Shown here: piece by piece, positions 1 to 12,100 of the stretch
Numbering within the stretch: the first letter of the stretch is position 1
Layout of the letters: each line of letters starts with the position of its first letter
From: Blastomyces gilchristii SLH14081
Taxonomy: Eukaryota > Ascomycota > Eurotiomycetes > Onygenales > Ajellomycetaceae
Direction: 5' to 3'
DNA length: 64,000 bases
Assembly (NCBI RefSeq): GCF_000003855.2
Contig: NW_003101677.1
Coordinates: 2,360,573-2,424,572, forward strand
Notes under the pieces: generated by a model
Seen by the model: only the letters and a program-made list of their open reading frames with translations
What the model was told of the DNA's origin: nothing
Databases searched by the model: none
Program-made: the position numbers and the translations under genes

Positions 1-2683
1 GATAAAGAAAGATTGGTTATCTCTATCTCTTATCAATGAAACTCTAGTATATATTAGATAAGCTCAATGATTTACAAAGCTAGATATTATCACTGTGTTT
101 TATAAGATTTGTATCACTGAAGAAGATGAATGACTTACAGTATTTTAAATATATTATAATCTCTTTGAATGAGTAGTCACACTCTTTAAACTAGTTAATA
201 CTCTCAGTATATTTCAGAAGTATATCAACTGACCACTCTGAAATTTCCTTAATAAGTTCATATCTATATATCTAGATGACATTCTCATCTTCACTGATAA
301 ATTCAGAAAGAAATATCAGAAACATGTGTAGAGAGTATTATAATAATTATAAGAAGCAGAATTATCAATAGATATTGACAAGTGTGATTTTGAAGTTAAG
401 AGTATAAAATATCTAGATTTTATCATAGAAGCTGATAAGAGAATTCAAATGAATTCTGAGAAGCTCTTTATCATTCTTAAATAAGAAGCTTCATATACTG
501 TGAAAGATGTACAAAGCTTCATCAGATGTACTAACTTCTATCAGTAATTTATATAAAACTTCTCAGATATTGTGAGATCACTTACAGAACTTATTAAGAA
601 GAACTCAGTATTTCAGTAGTCAGTGAATACTGAAGCTGCATTTATATAGATAAAGAATATGTTTATTAATATCTCTCTGCTGATAACATTTGATTCTGAT
701 TATAAGATAGTTATTGAAGCTGATTTCTCTGACTATATTATAGAAGAAGCTATATTATAATATAATAATAAAGATGTCTTACAATCATACATCTTCATAT
801 CTAAGAAACTGAGTCTTATTAAATGCAATTATAAGATCTATAATAAGAATCTTTCTGCAATTATACACTGTCTAGAAGAATAAGACTCTGAACTCTGAAA
901 TGTTTTTAAATTTAAGATAGTCACAAATTATAAGAATCTCAAGCATTTTATAATTATCTGTAAGCTTACTGAACATCAGATATGATAATTTGAACTATTA
1001 AGCTATTTTCATTTCACTATACACTATTACCTCAGCAGTCAGAACTCAATGATAGATACTCTTTTATAATAAGAGTAAGATATGCTATCTAATGTAACAG
1101 ACACACATTGAATAAATTAAGAACATCAGCTCTTGAATCTGAAGATATTAATTAATTACAATGAGATCACTCATGTCACTATATATACTTCATTAATCAG
1201 AACATCTCTCAAATCTACACTGAATAAATTATAGTATATAACAGCTCAAACAGATGAACTTCTCTAAGTACTTACTGAAGTAGTATATCAAGAAGCACTC
1301 TGATTTCTCTCAAAACTACATATAATAATCAACATCTCAGAATACTCAATCAATGATAATAACACTCTGTAATTTTATAAACAACACTGAGTCTCTCACT
1401 CTGAACTCTTACACACTCGGATAATACAAGAGATATATAATTCTCATATAATCAGTCATTCAGATCATAAACAACTGTATCAAATAATCTCTTAAGAGTT
1501 GTACTGACTTGAGATATTAAATAGTATCAGATGTTTTATCTGAAACTGCAATCATTGTTCTTCTATCATTATATGAAAGAACTGTAGAAAAGGTCTGCTG
1601 AAACTGCTTAATATCTCTGATAGAATCTGATAAGATATGATAATTGACTTCACTATTGATCTCTCTGACACTAAGAGTGATAGAAACATTCTGATTATTA
1701 TAAACTGATTGAGTAAAGATATAATATTGAAATCTTGTAATAAGATGAATACTGAATAAGTCACTGAAGTCTTTCTACAGAGCCTGTTCTATGAAATGCA
1801 TGAATTACTGAGATCTATAGTATCAGATCAGAGCTGTTAATTTATAAGCATATTCTGAATAAGATTCTGTCAAGTTCTTAAGATTATACACTGTTTATTA
1901 ACTGTTTATCACTCTGAGACTGATGATGTATTAGAATGAATAATTTAGTCTGTAAAGAATTATCTTCATAAGTTCTACAACTACTTATAAGATGATTGAT
2001 ATGATCTTCTTCTACATGCAGAGATTGCTATTAACAGCTGAGATACTGTTTTAACAGATATAAGCCTGTTCTTTCTTATACACAGTTATCATATGCAAGT
2101 GTTAAATCTTCTAAAGATCACACAGTTCACACTGAACCTCTACAGTCTGATTCAGATCACTAATAATATAGTGATAAAGTTTCAAGATACTTATAACTGA
2201 GCAGAAGCCTTTATAATAAGTATTAAACAAGATTAAGAAGATTAAATTAATATCTGACAAGATTCTGCAGAGCTGTATAAGATAGAAAATCTTATATAAT
2301 TAAATCTTAGAAATATATAGATCACACATTCATTCTGTATATTGAATTATCACTATGTAAAATACACAGTGACAGAAGTTTTAGAGAGCTATAATTACTG
2401 TCTTAATACTCTGTCAGAGATTTATAATATATTTCACACAAGCTTGCTTCACTGCACTATCACTGATTCATTTTCTTCTTAACTGACTTCTGACTGACAG
2501 CTGTCAGAAATCATAGAAGATAATGAACTTGAGTGAGAGATTGAGAATATTCTCAATGAGAGATCTCACAGCTGCAGCTGATAATATCTGATAAAATGAG
2601 TCAGCTATAATTGCTTAACCTGAACTCTGAGTTCTGCATTATCTGAGACTGCGGCCCTTGACTGATAGAAACTATATATGATC
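1..2683 (+). pseudogene. gypsy-2 pol remnant (RT, RNase H, integrase, chromodomain)
   Basis: Decayed polyprotein, readable only if TGA (former Trp) and scattered TAG/TAA are read through. The RT active site reads YLDD at 269-280, followed by DILIF. RNase H features follow: an IEAD-type stretch near 709 and a TDHKNL-like stretch near 915. The integrase zinc-binding region with paired His and Cys lies around 1400-1560 and the catalytic core follows. A chromodomain near 2505-2680 shows an EWEIENIL start and a YLIKW core, with several aromatic positions now TGA. In living elements this product copies and integrates the retrotransposon. Here the many stops rule out function. Domain calls are by motif; exact ends are approximate. 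Confidence 0.85.
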
Positions 2684-2701
2684 AGAGAAGAGAGAAGTTA
2701 A

Positions 2702-2975
2702 TATAATGAGCTGCATCTGATTAATTATATAGACTATTCTGTTATACTTCATAGAATTCTGCTAAAAGCTTCAATTCTCAGTCATCAATTCTCAGTCAAA
2801 ACTCTATGAAATTTCTATTCTTTCATCTCAAAGCTTCACTGTGTACACATATAAATATTCACTTCAATCACTGATTCTCACACTTTCTCTTTCTTTTTTT
2901 TTTTCTAATATCTTTCACTTTGTTATATAAGATCTATAAATATTATACTGATCTATTCAGTGTAGGTCTCTTACA
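2702..2975 (+). repeat. gypsy-2 3' LTR (copy 1)
   Basis: Matches the LTRs at 42687-42994, 48360-48667 and 59791-60115. The start is mutated (TATAATGAGC where copy 2 has TGTGGCGGGC) and the end is CTCTTACA. It is about 34 bp shorter than the copy-2 LTRs because of an internal loss. A TATA-like TATAAATAT at 2850-2858 is conserved in all four LTRs and is the likely core promoter. A purine-rich tract (AGAGAAGAGAGAAG) sits just upstream as the likely polypurine primer. Confidence 0.88.
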
Positions 2976-3055
2976 TATTCAGTGAATTAAGCAGCTGTAC
3001 TTACATCTCTTATTAAGATCTAATGAATAAACAGTATTTAACTTCAATGATATAT

Positions 3056-3151
3056 TGTCAGATCACATGATGTTGCTTACTAATCCTTCCATCATATCAC
3101 TTCTCACAAGCTAGTAATCTTTTTAATTAAGCAAGCTTTATATCTTTCACA
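3056..3151 (+). repeat. copia 5' LTR
   Basis: Begins TGTCAGATCAC and aligns with 41331-41426 (TGTCAGGTCACGTG) through the sequence CTTTCAC near 3150, after which the two diverge. This copy is more mutated than the 3' LTR; for example GGTCACGTG has become GATCACATG. At about 96 bp it is at the short end for copia LTRs. The right boundary is uncertain by a few bases. Confidence 0.8.
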
Positions 3152-3420
3152 GATTATAAGACTTGTTGTATATAAAATCACTACTAATTCAGAATTTCTT
3201 ATCAATATAATTATTATTTTAACTACTGCTTCATTCTATACATCTATCAGATGTTAAAATCATCTTATTCTATCAGTATTAATGCATTTAAGATCTTGAT
3301 GATCAATAATACTACTGCTCACTTAAAAAAGAGACTTGCAGAAAACATACTACATTTGTAAAAAAAAGAAAAGTAAGAAAAAGAGAATAATATTGATAAG
3401 AATTTAATAAATGAATATTA

Positions 3421-3692
3421 AGATGATGAATTCAACATGATTCTGCTTATACACATATTTATAATCTTATGTTCTTTTCATTGAGTTAGTTACAGTTAAT
3501 AATAATAATTCTTCACAATCTCACTCTGTTAGTAAACATTCTTCTGAAGTATTTGAAAACTTAATTAATGAATATTTCAAAACACTCTCTCAATCTGAAG
3601 CTGGTTTGAATACAGCTTCTGATATAATCAGGCCAGCCTCTTAATCTACTCAATAGCTTGATACTAATTCTCATGAAGTCTACTGTTCAGAT
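3421..3692 (+). pseudogene. copia gag, N-terminal part
   Basis: A frame rich in Asn, Ser and Glu runs to the LINE 1 insertion point at 3692 and continues in frame at 18629 when LINE 1 and one TSD copy are removed. It carries a few stops at probable Gln and Trp codons (near 3640-3655). The start codon is not certain. I assign it to gag only by position, between the 5' LTR and the protease-integrase part; no motif is visible in this piece. Confidence 0.6.
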
Positions 3693-4023
3693 CACAGACT
3701 ATACTGACAAGCACGTCATCACAAACTCACTCAATTTTTTGAATAAGAACCCGCTGATAGATTCATTGAAAAGCCCTCAATCATACAAGCATTTTGACCC
3801 CATCGCTGACCGCATACCCCGTGTGATGGTGGAGTTATCCAGCCAAATGTGAACCAGACATTGTTCGAAACTCCTGTGTGGGATTATCCCCTGTTCACCC
3901 CTACCACACCACAACCCTGGGCCAAATTGCCATACAAATTGTAAGGCAAAGAGACCTAACCATATGCACCAATCTTCTTAATTTTGGAAGATTCTCAACC
4001 TGTAATTGTGAAGATATCTGAGA

Positions 4024-4345
4024 AGCATCTTCCATGAAAACCCTGTCTATCTTTGATGTTCCAAAACATCAACATCAAGTCCCACTCACATACCGCCAAT
4101 CTCAATCTGACTCACCTTCAGCAGAAAAATACAAAAAGATACCTCAGTAATAGTATCAAGTACATAATCAGCAGACACATCTGAAGTGCATTCTCTGTGA
4201 AAAACCCTCTCTGTCTTTGATGTACCAAGACATCAACACCAAGTCTCACCCTTGTACTGCCCCTTTCAATCTGCCTCATCCCCAGCATAAAAATACAAAG
4301 AGATACCTCAGCAACTGTACTTAATACATAATCAGCAGACACAAC
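4024..4345 (+). repeat. LINE 5' UTR tandem repeat, two units of about 160 bp
   Basis: Unit 1 (4024-4187) and unit 2 (4188-4345) share blocks such as CTTTGATGT, ACATCAACA and CATAATCAGCAGACAC. Related pairs occur at the same place in LINE 2 and LINE 3. Repeated 5' UTR units act as promoter monomers in several LINE families, so an internal promoter role is possible but inferred. No long ORF is expected here; the stretch 3693-5380 as a whole is non-coding 5' UTR, with a low-mutation segment at 3760-4120. Confidence 0.8.
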
Positions 4346-5380
4346 AACTATAAAATCAGTATATTTCAAGATCTGACTGAGTCTTTGATCCCTGCACAGT
4401 GAGATATATTAAATCTAGTTTTAATACCTCAATATTCAATAGATTCTGTAAGAGATTGAGAACAGCAACACTAGGTTTCTATTGAATTTGAGAATTAACT
4501 CTATATTGATATAATCATTGACAAAGTCTTCTATTTTGAGATATAAATAACTAGTTTCTCCACATCCTGCTCATAATAATTACATTATTATATAGAAACA
4601 GACTTATATTCTCTATAATATCAAGACTCTGAAGAGAGAAAGTCTTAATAGAGAGTATACAGTAGTGTATATCTTAGCAGTTTCTATCTCATTCTTCTAC
4701 AGCAGTTAATGTAAAAAAAAGATCTTAGAAATAGTTTTTTACTTCTCTTGAAAAAGTAAGATGTTTTTCTCTGAATTTTACACAATATTCTTATAAAGAA
4801 TTAAAAACAGAGTTGTTTTCTATCATAATTTTATATTCTTTTAAGTAAGAATTACTTTTTCAGTGACTGAAGAGCTTTCATTAATACTTAATTCTTTTTT
4901 ACACTTTTTATTAACTGATTTGAGTTGCACACTTGTTGTGTGAGAAGAATTAAATGATTTAGAATAAAATTGAATAGTTTTAATCAATTTCTCTGTAAAA
5001 AATTGATTTATTTTTTATCAGTTTTTCTCTCAAAAACTGTTATATTATCTAATTTATTATTAATTAATATCATACTTTTTCTCACTGTATTTCAAGAAAG
5101 AGATTATAAAGATTTTATTAATTTATCTTAAAAATTGATTTTAGTTTATTAGATTCTCTTCAAAAATCTAATCTAGTTACTGAACTAGTGTGAAAAAAAT
5201 CAGGTATTTTATACTTAAAAGTCTGTTATTCTTCTTTTGAAACAGTCTGATCAACTTTTCAATTGAAAACAGACTTAGAAACCTCTTAATTGAAACAGTC
5301 TGATCAACTTTTCAATTCAAAAGAGTTTAATAAATATCTCAATTGAATTAGTCTGATCAACTTTTCATTGAGTAAGAATA

Positions 5381-7000
5381 ATGAGTTCAAAAGTACACTC
5401 AGTTAATGTGAAAAAGAATGCTTTCTCAAATGCTATTTCTGAGATTGAAATTCTGAAGAGAAGAAACAAAGAAGAAATAGAGAAATAACAAGTTCTTGAA
5501 ATACAGAAACTTGAAAAAGTAAGTAAAATTCTTGAAAAGCAGTGTCTGAGTGAGATGAATGAAGAAGTTCTGTTAATTCTTCATACTCAGGCTAGATAAC
5601 TACAGGAAATGATCAAGTTCAAACTTGAAATTTCAAACACAGTTCTAAAAACTTTGAAAATTTCTAATACAATCACTGACTCTTCAGTTTGCTCTTCTTT
5701 CTTTTCTACTTCTTCTTCTTCTTCTTCTTTAAATCAGAAGAAAACATATGCTCAAGCAGCTGAATCTACTATCTCTAAACCTGCTATCTCTAAATCTGCT
5801 GTCTCAAAATCTGCTCAAAATTCTGAGAAAACTGAGAAGAATACTGCTCATACTTCTATTGATAGAAGAGTGAGGAAAAAAATGTAAAAAGAGAAAAATC
5901 TTTAACTCTCCAGAAATAGAAGACTTATTCTCAAAGTCTCAAATCAGGACATCTTACAGAGAAATAAGCTAAACTCAAGTCTCATTTTCAGAATTAGAAA
6001 TGAAATCAATCAGCAGTTCTTTTCTCAGTTAATGACTGATATTAAAGTTTAAAAATCAGTTATAGCTTCAATTGAGTCATCTGTCTTTGAAGACTTCATC
6101 ATTCTGATCACAATGTCTGAATTCAGTACAGAATTTCTTATTCAGAATGAGAATCTCTGAAAATCAGTAGTAGAATCTCTGTTAAACAAAACAATTCTAT
6201 CTGAGAGAGATGAAAAGTAGGATAAATTCATTCTTCATAATATTTCAGTTAAAATCTTTGACTGTGAGAAAGAAATGCTACTTCTTAAAAATGAATTAAA
6301 AGAATACAATTCTATTCAACTGAGAAAAGAGTCTGTATGACTCAATTCAATTGAGTTCAGATAGAGTAGAAGAAATGCCTCTGTTCTAGTATATATAAAG
6401 ACACTTGAATAATCAAGAATCTCTGAAGTAAGAGTAGCAGGTTTGAAAATGAGAGTTCATGAATACAAAGACTCAAGAATGAATCTCAAAGCTTAAACAC
6501 AGTGTTCAAACTGTCAAAGATATAGACACTTTGTAATCTCTTATTTCAGAGACTCAAAATACACATTCTGTACTAGAGATTATAAAACTAGTTAGCATAA
6601 ATGTGAAACATGCTTAAAAAGAGATGAAATATGTCAATATACTCTGCTTAAGTGCTTGAATTGCAAAGAAAAACATGCATCTAGCTCAAAAGAATGTGTA
6701 TTTACTTCAAGAACTCAGAAGAACTGAAGAAAAGAAAAAGCTCAAAGTGAATCTAAAACTGAAGAGAAAAGTCAAGCTAGTAAATCTGCAACTGTAAGCT
6801 TAAAAAGAAGAAAGTCTCAACTATCTAGATCTTCAAACTTCAATTCTTCAGCTAAGTGTAAACAGAATTTGAATTCTCAAACTTCTGTTAAGATTAGAGA
6901 ATTGAGAAATGACTCTGATAATAAACTAGATATAATACAAGCAGTTGAGATTCCTACTTTTCAAAATAGTTATAATCTACTATTCAATGACAGGGATTAG
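5381..7000 (+). pseudogene. LINE ORF1 (gag-like, zinc-knuckle protein)
   Basis: A 540-codon frame from ATG 5381 to TAG 6998-7000, broken by TGA and TAA at probable Trp and Gln codons. The N-terminal part is charged and probably coiled. A Ser-rich stretch encoded by TTC repeats lies near 5700-5740, followed by Ala/Ser repeats. Cys-His knuckles start with CSNCQRYRHF at 6503; more Cys pairs follow at about 6560-6690 (for example CLNCKEKH). ORF1 proteins of this type bind LINE RNA. Some knuckle Cys are changed to Tyr (TGT to TAT). The start was chosen because it is the first ATG after the 5' UTR and is placed equivalently in copy 3. Confidence 0.85.
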
Positions 7001-7029
7001 ATTCTACTCTATCTCTACTCTCTCTTAGT

Positions 7030-8849
7030 ATGAATATACAATAAAAATAACACAAAAAGTTTAAAAACTCTTTAAAAATCACATTTATTCAAAATAATGT
7101 GAATAGAAACTCAAATTGTATTTATTCTTATCTTCAGATTGTATTTGAATAAAAAGTTAACTTTGTACTTTCTCAAGAATCAAACTTTGATACTGAGTAA
7201 AAGTATATCATTTCTCATTCAAGCTATTACTGCTTTCTTTCTGAAAAATCTGAGATAAAATCAAGAGTAGTGATCTATGGAAGAAAAAGCTCAAGATATC
7301 AATTTAATTTGAGATTTGATATTATATCTGACTCTGATATTCTAGTGAATGATATTATAGATAAAGAGAATGAGTTTGATACTATTCAACTTATAAATAT
7401 CTATAATGAAAAGTCATTGAAAGAAAACAACAATACCTGAATAATTGATAGAGGATGTTTGAATATAACTTTCTTAAAAAACTCTATAATTGTAGAAGAC
7501 TTCAATGCATATCATTTCTGATCAAACTCAGAGTGCACAAGAGCAGTAAGAGCAGATAAACTGATTAAATGAACTTTTAAACATTCAATAGATTTAGTTA
7601 AGAAGTCTGATCAACAAACATTCTTTAGAAAAGATATGAAACAGAAATCTATTATAGATCTAACTTTCATATCATAAAATCTAATTGAAAAAAGACTTAT
7701 AAACTGATTTATTGATTTAAATGAAACCTCAGAATCAGATCATGAGATTATTCAATTTGATATTGAACTGAGTAAAAAATAAAGAAGTGAAAATCCTCTT
7801 CTCTCTAATCAGTATAACTTTGAAAAAGCTGATTGAAAAGCAGTTAAAGAAAGAGTAAAACAGCTGAAATCTGAAAGACAGAGTAAGCTCTATTGAAATC
7901 AAAGTCAAGATATCTCAAATGAAATGCTTGAGAATAGAGTAAAGCTGATTACATCTATTCTTCTAACAAGTATTAAAGAAAATATTTCAAAGAAAAAGTC
8001 TTCTGAGTATTTCAAATCTTGATGAAATGAGAATATCACTTCTAAAAGAAAGCAATTAGTCACTGCTAAGAGAGATTGAAAGAATAACTTAATATCTGAT
8101 GAAGAGTTCAAAGCTATTTGAAATGAATATTTTTCAAATATTAAAAAAGCTAAAACAGATTACTGAAACAAATTTCTTGAAGAAGTATAAGAAAAAGAAG
8201 TTTTTAAAGTCTTCAACTATACTAAAATAAGAAGTGTAGCAAAGCTTTCAACCTTAGAATATGAATTTCAGAATGAATTGTATACAGCAAACTCTTTTAA
8301 GAAAAAATATCAAGCTTTTATAAGAATTCTCTTTCCAAACTCATCACATTTAGAAGAGAAGAATATGTCATTTCATGAATATATTGATGAAAATAACTGA
8401 GAATGGCCTGAGCTTACATGTGATGAACTAGAGTCAGTAATATTCTCAAGTTCAATTGAAACTACTGCAGGGCCTGATTCAATTAATCATTTAATTATTT
8501 AAAACTCATATTTCTACTTGAAGAATGAATATTTTGAGCTCTTTTTCAATCTCTTAAAAAATGATTATCATTCTGAATACTGAAGAGAAGCTACTGAAGT
8601 AATCCTTACAAAACCTAATAGAAAAGCTTCAATTTCTAAGTTATATAGAGTAATATCTCTGTTGAACTGTTTGAGAAAAGTTCTAGAAAAGATAATAGCT
8701 ACTAGATTATCTTTTATAAGCTCTATTAGTGATTCTCTTCTATTTAATGAATAAATGAGAGATAGAAAACAATGTTCTGTAATTGACACTGTTCTCTCAG
8801 TTATTCATGATATTCAAGTAGCAAAGTATGAAGACCTGGTCTCAACTGC
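7030..8849 (+). pseudogene. LINE ORF2, part 1 (endonuclease and start of RT)
   Basis: First part of ORF2 from ATG 7030 to the gypsy-1 insertion point. The apurinic-type endonuclease domain is recognisable by VEDFNAYHFW near 7492-7521 (family motif GDFNAHH) and by the terminal SDHEI stretch near 7735-7750, which carries the conserved Asp-His pair. RT begins near 8400 with TAGPDSI and runs to a typical RT block before the break. Stops are mostly TGA at Trp positions. Removing 8850-16099 restores the frame into 16100. The enzyme would nick target DNA and start target-primed reverse transcription; this copy cannot be made. Confidence 0.9.
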
Positions 8850-9106
8850 TGTAAGAAATCCCGCTCCTCGCGAATCCTTTACCTCTATTCCTATCTCTCG
8901 CGTAACCAATAGGGCTAGCGGCCCTTGGCTACACACAACTATATAGACTGGAATTCGCGAATACTATTCACAACTCAGCTTGAATGCTATGATATATTTA
9001 ATTCCTACATTTATCTTTCTACTGTGAACACTTCTAGTAGTTAACAGTACATATCATGCCAAGCTGCAAACACCTGAATAATTGCCTGCGAGCACTTATT
9101 CTTACA
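8850..9106 (+). repeat. gypsy-1 5' LTR (copy 1)
   Basis: 257 bp with TG...CA ends, directly after the ACTGC TSD. Its first 90 bp keep many CpGs (CCGCTCCTCGCG, CTCGCG, AGCGGCC) that are TG/CA in the 3' LTR at 15838-16094. In the distal part a few changes run the other way (ATTGCCTGCG here, ATCGCCTGCG in the 3' LTR). No clear tRNA primer site is visible after 9107. Confidence 0.95.
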
Positions 9107-9138
9107 TTTCAAGCTCAGTCAGTCAGTAACTGCCTGTT

Positions 9139-12100
9139 ATGACTGAAAGAACTAGAAACTCACATGCTTCAACCCCTGTGAACCCTACTGCAGGCACTCA
9201 GAAGCAGTCACTCAAACCATGAATAACCTCTGTGAAAGAAGTTTCAGAGGACTTATCAATCACTCATGGGACATCATCCTCTGCATCTGTGACAGAGGAA
9301 CTCTCTGAACCCATGAACAAATCAATCTCAGTGAAGAACATTCTTAAGCATCTTCTACAGAATTAAGCTATTTTTCTACAAGAAATGCTTACTGTCTGCA
9401 AACACTCTTGAATCAAGTCTCTAGATATGATCTTCAGAGACATCTGTGAACTGAAAAGAAACTTTCTCAAGCTGCAACCACTTAAGGCCATCTATCAAAT
9501 CACAATCTATAAAAGCTTTTGCAAGTTTGCATTTGAAATTGACTCACAAGTCTGACTGTGTGACATGAAAGATGAAGAAGCTGTCACCTATATAATGACA
9601 GATCTCTATTACACTGAAGTCAAGAACTGGCTGAATTATCTAGAGAATAATCATGAGAGATTCTGATGATCTGTTCTCAAGACCTATCTAGAGAACAAGT
9701 TGAGAGACTCTGTGAGCTGAACAGAGAACACCTGAACTGTGATCATCAATATTAGAAAAAGAGATGAGAAATCTGATGAAGACTACTTACAGTGCTTCAT
9801 GAAATTGTGATATAAATTGAGATCTGTGAAAACAGGGCTCTGAAACAAGATCTGAATGATGATGTTCATGAAGAGACTGGATAAAGATATACAGAACAAG
9901 CTCATTGAGTAAGACTCTAAGTTCTTGACTCTGAAGAAACTGATGACTCTCATTCATCACTTGCAGATCACTGTGAGAGTCACAGATTCATGAAGAGTGA
10001 ATCATCAACCAGCTCTGTGAGAGCCAGGACAACAGAGGACAGATTTGTCAGGAAAAGATGACAAGATACAGAGAGATTTGTGTCTGACTGCTGAGCAGAA
10101 AGAGAGAGCTTCACAAGCTTCTGTAAACAGAGTGCATAATAGAGAGATTAAGAAAAAGAAACTCTGCTTTATCTGTTCTAAATCAGAACATCTCTGCGCA
10201 AACTGTCCAGACAAATTAAAATAGAAATTTGAGAAGTCACAGACAGAGTCAGCAACAGCCTTCTTAAGGGTCTTGAAGCTGACACTTGAATCTGTTGCTT
10301 TCTCAATGAAAATGCTTACTTGCAGAAAGAGACTGCACTGTGATACTGCTGCTCTGCAAGCATGAAAAGTATTGATAAACTCAGGATCTCAGGTCACTGT
10401 GATATCTCTAAAGCTCACAGAGTGAATGAGCTGAAAGATGAAGACTGAGAATCTGCTCTTATAATAAGCAGAGCATGAGAACTCAGATCTGAGAGCTGAG
10501 AGACTTATGAGAGTCATCTTTGAATTGCAAGATCTCTCTGAAATCTGGAGAAGATTTGCAGAAACTGTGATTATTGTGAACATCACAGATGACATGTATT
10601 TGAGACTTATATGATTTTAAAGACACAATTCACACATAGCTGTCTGTGAGTCAGGTTTATACTTCTGATCAGTGTTGACAGACTCACTTATAAAGATAGA
10701 AGCAGTTGATGCTGCAGAGTTAATTAGAGAAGACAAGCTTATCTATGTAATGACTTTGTAAGTGTCTGAGAACCTCACAGTCATGAAAACTGAGCTTCAG
10801 ATATCAGAGAAATACTGAGATCTTACAGAGATGTTCAGCTCAGCTAAGGCAGCTGAGCTTTCTTCTCACTGTAAGAAGAATCTGATAATAGATTTGATAG
10901 AAGAATAGAAATCCTTCTGAGAATCAATCTATAAGCTCTTTCATCATGAGACAGAGATCTTGCAGATCTATGTGAAGAAGAATCTGAAGAATGACTTCAT
11001 CTGATCTTCACAGACCTCTGTGAGAGTCTCTGTGATGTTCATAAAGAAGAAGAATAAAGATCTCAGATTGTGTGTAGACTACTGTGACCTGAACTTCAAG
11101 ATAACAAAGAGCTGCTACTCTCTGTCTCTGATTGAGAATGTGATCAACTGTCTCATGGAAGCTGTCATATTCACATAACTGAATGTGATCAATGCATATA
11201 CACAGCTGTGAATATAATCTGAGAATGAATGAAAGACTGTCTTTAGAACTGCACTGAAATTGTTTGAATATCTAGTGATGTCTTTTGATCTGACTAATAT
11301 CTCTGCAGCATTTCAGTCTTTCATCAATAAAACACTTCATATATATCTGAATGTCTTTATGATAATATATCTGAATGATGTGGTGATGTACTTCATGAAG
11401 AAGAAAGAACACACTGAGCATGTGCAAAGCATGTTGAAGGCCTTAGATGAGACAGAACTGTATGTTAAGCTCACAAAGTACAACTTCAGTGCTCACTGAA
11501 TTAATTTTCTAGAATATGTAATCATCACAGATAATATTCAGATGAAATCTTCATGAGTTGAGACTATTCTATTATGACTGAAGTCAACTAGTATTCATGA
11601 GATTCAGATCTTTCTAGGCTTTGTGAATTTCTATAGACAGTTTATCTTTATATTCATAAGAATCTTCTTGACTCTTACAGACATGCTGAAGAGTGAAAAT
11701 AAGAAGAAGTTATTCTACAAACAGAGAATGAAAAGATTGTTGAGAAGAGAGAACTGTGAGAACTTTCTTATCTCAGAAGCTCACAGAGTCTTTGCAAGAT
11801 TGAAACAGGTATTTACAGACACAGTGATGCTGTTTCACTTTAATCTCTTACTCTTAATCAGATTAAAGACAGATGTCTTCTTCTTTACAATTTCAGAAAT
11901 AGTCTTATAACTACAGTCAAATAGAAACTGAGTTTCAGTGATCTTTTTCTCACAGAAGATGCAACCTGTGAAGATCAACTATAACATTCATGATCAGAAG
12001 CTTCTCATAATAGTGAAATTCTTCTATCACTGATATCACTACTTCAAGAGCCTTGTAACAGTGATTGCTGTTAGAATCAATTATAACAGCTTGTAATAGT

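Larger units (their letters stand above)
1..2975 (+). mobile_element. Ty3/gypsy chromovirus 'gypsy-2', copy 1 (3' part)
   Basis: The 3' portion of an LTR retrotransposon that enters the window inside the reverse transcriptase and ends with its 3' LTR at 2702-2975. It aligns by eye over its length with the better bounded copy at 42687-48667 and with the partial copy from 59791. The 5' LTR, gag, protease and first part of RT lie outside the window, so the 5' TSD cannot be tested. It is heavily decayed by C-to-T changes on both strands. It retains about 95 bp around 1385-1480 that copy 2 has lost. Family assignment rests on the order RT, RNase H, integrase, chromodomain, LTR. Confidence 0.9.

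Noticed and set aside
3658..4369. Host gene island suggested by higher GC and a 64-codon and an 83-codon frame
   Set aside because: The same sequence recurs at 39200-39480 and 57000-57520 at the 5' ends of the other LINE copies, so it is LINE 5' UTR.
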